The notes beneath the pieces were generated by a model. The model made no database searches and was not told the origin of the DNA. It worked only from the letters and a program-made list of their open reading frames with translations. A stretch of DNA of 23,690 bases from an uncultured Bacilli bacterium (GTDB lineage: Bacteria; Bacillota_I; Bacilli_A; RF39; UBA660): positions 1 to 23,690 of the forward strand of contig CAKOXR010000010.1 of the NCBI GenBank assembly GCA_934130215.1. The letters are read 5' to 3'. This document shows, in pieces, positions 23,149 through 23,690 of the stretch. The first letter of the stretch is position 1, and the number at the start of each line of letters is the position of its first letter. A program made the position numbers and the translations under genes.

Positions 23149-23690
23149 TATATTCAATCCTCTCATATGCTGTTATATTTTCGCAAACAGCATAAAACAC
23201 TTCTACTTCTATTTTACTCTCATTTAAAGAAACTTTCAAACATTTTTCATAAATTATATATTCATCAACATTTAGTTTACTTTTAATATTATTACGACTT
23301 AACTCTAAAGCTTTTTCAATAGCTTCATCATAGGTATAAATATTATCAATATTTATAACTTCATAAATAATATTTTTGTATAATGAAAATAATTTATTTT
23401 CAAAAATTTTTCTTTTATCTAATTTACCATTTAATTTATAAAAATTAAATTCTTTATTAAATAATTTAAAACTATATCTTATCTTTTTATTACCACTTAA
23501 CTTTTCTTCTTTATAAAATAAAGGAAAACTTACCTTATTTTTATACCAAACCTCTCCCATTACTTTACCTGAAGCACTAACAACATTCTTAATAGTATCA
23601 TTTAAATATATATTTCCACTTATAATAATATCACCCTTTTTAACAGTCATTCCACTTCTTTTAATAATATTTCCTTGACTTGCTTTAACA
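23141..23690 (-). CDS. yqfD: YqfD-family sporulation protein, C-terminal part (5' end outside window)
   Basis: YqfD is a membrane protein of the forespore/mother-cell programme in endospore formers; its biochemical role is unknown. The frame stays open to the window edge, so the ATG at 23650 is internal. Just before it, VKASQGNIIKRSG continues into MTVKKGDIIISGNI, the glycine-rich V--G--V-KGD-L-SG pattern of the family, followed by ASGKVMGEVWYK. A charged C-terminal region ends with a YAVCENITAYERIEYNG-like tail. It is placed before ybeY and dgkA as in B. subtilis. The start and any N-terminal portion cannot be seen. It suggests a sporulating lineage or descent from one, but this protein family alone does not prove sporulation. 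Confidence 0.8.
   Translation of the reverse strand, partial: VKASQGNIIKRSGMTVKKGDIIISGNIYLNDTIKNVVSASGKVMGEVWYKNKVSFPLFYKEEKLSGNKKIRYSFKLFNKEFNFYKLNGKLDKRKIFENKLFSLYKNIIYEVINIDNIYTYDEAIEKALELSRNNIKSKLNVDEYIIYEKCLKVSLNESKIEVEVFYAVCENITAYERIEYNG

Noticed and set aside
1..23690. CRISPR array, tRNA, rRNA, or insertion sequence
   Set aside because: No regularly spaced direct repeats, no tRNA-like cloverleaf or CCA end in the gaps, no transposase frame or terminal inverted repeats were seen; the gaps are too short for rRNA.

Overview
The window is very AT-rich (roughly a quarter G+C by eye) chromosomal DNA from a low-GC Gram-positive bacterium. Gene content points to an uncultured, probably gut-dwelling member of the Bacilli: RNase HIII, a PASTA kinase with its PP2C phosphatase, an undecaprenol kinase-type DgkA, a CpsA-type LCP ligase, a YmfF/YmfH pair and a YqfD sporulation-family protein. 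This placement is an inference. The standard code is used: TGA ends rsgA, prkC and dgkA, and Trp is TGG. Every gene except the first is on the minus strand.

Right to left, in the direction of transcription. (1) 23690-17745 is a compact housekeeping run: yqfD (cut by the window edge), a VanZ-family protein, ybeY, dgkA, a ZIP-like membrane protein without the usual metal ligands, deoD, then ymfF and ymfH. (2) secG (17481-17696) is a single-gene unit with a near-consensus promoter and its own terminator. (3) 17392-6139 is one roughly 11.3-kb surface-polysaccharide operon. It has an extended -10 promoter in front and a strong terminator behind, and runs LCP ligase, GT2, two GT4s, EpsG-type polymerase (Wzy), GT2, TupA-like ATP-grasp, flippase (Wzx), NAD-dependent epimerase, UDP-glucose dehydrogenase. 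It looks like a Wzx/Wzy capsule containing a uronic acid, with the LCP protein attaching the product to the wall. No initiating phosphoglycosyl transferase and no tyrosine-kinase regulator are present. (4) 6065-5420 is a small decayed accessory island of two tandem ORF6N (phage KilA-N-associated) pseudogenes. (5) 5276-387 is the conserved operon rlmN-stp-prkC-rsgA-rpe, tightly overlapped, ending at a bidirectional terminator shared with the convergent rnhC fragment at the left edge.

The most unusual signal is in the ORF6N island. Both pseudogenes carry a hairpin at the same codon position with 12-bp arms and a 9-nt loop. The arms differ between the copies at two base pairs, and each difference is matched on the opposite arm, so pairing is kept while the encoded residues swap (Leu/Ser to Ser/Leu). 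Other points of note are terminators whose stems begin inside stop codons, a ZIP-fold protein that has lost its HN-PEG ligands, and several genes whose ribosome-binding sites show that the true start is downstream of the first ATG.
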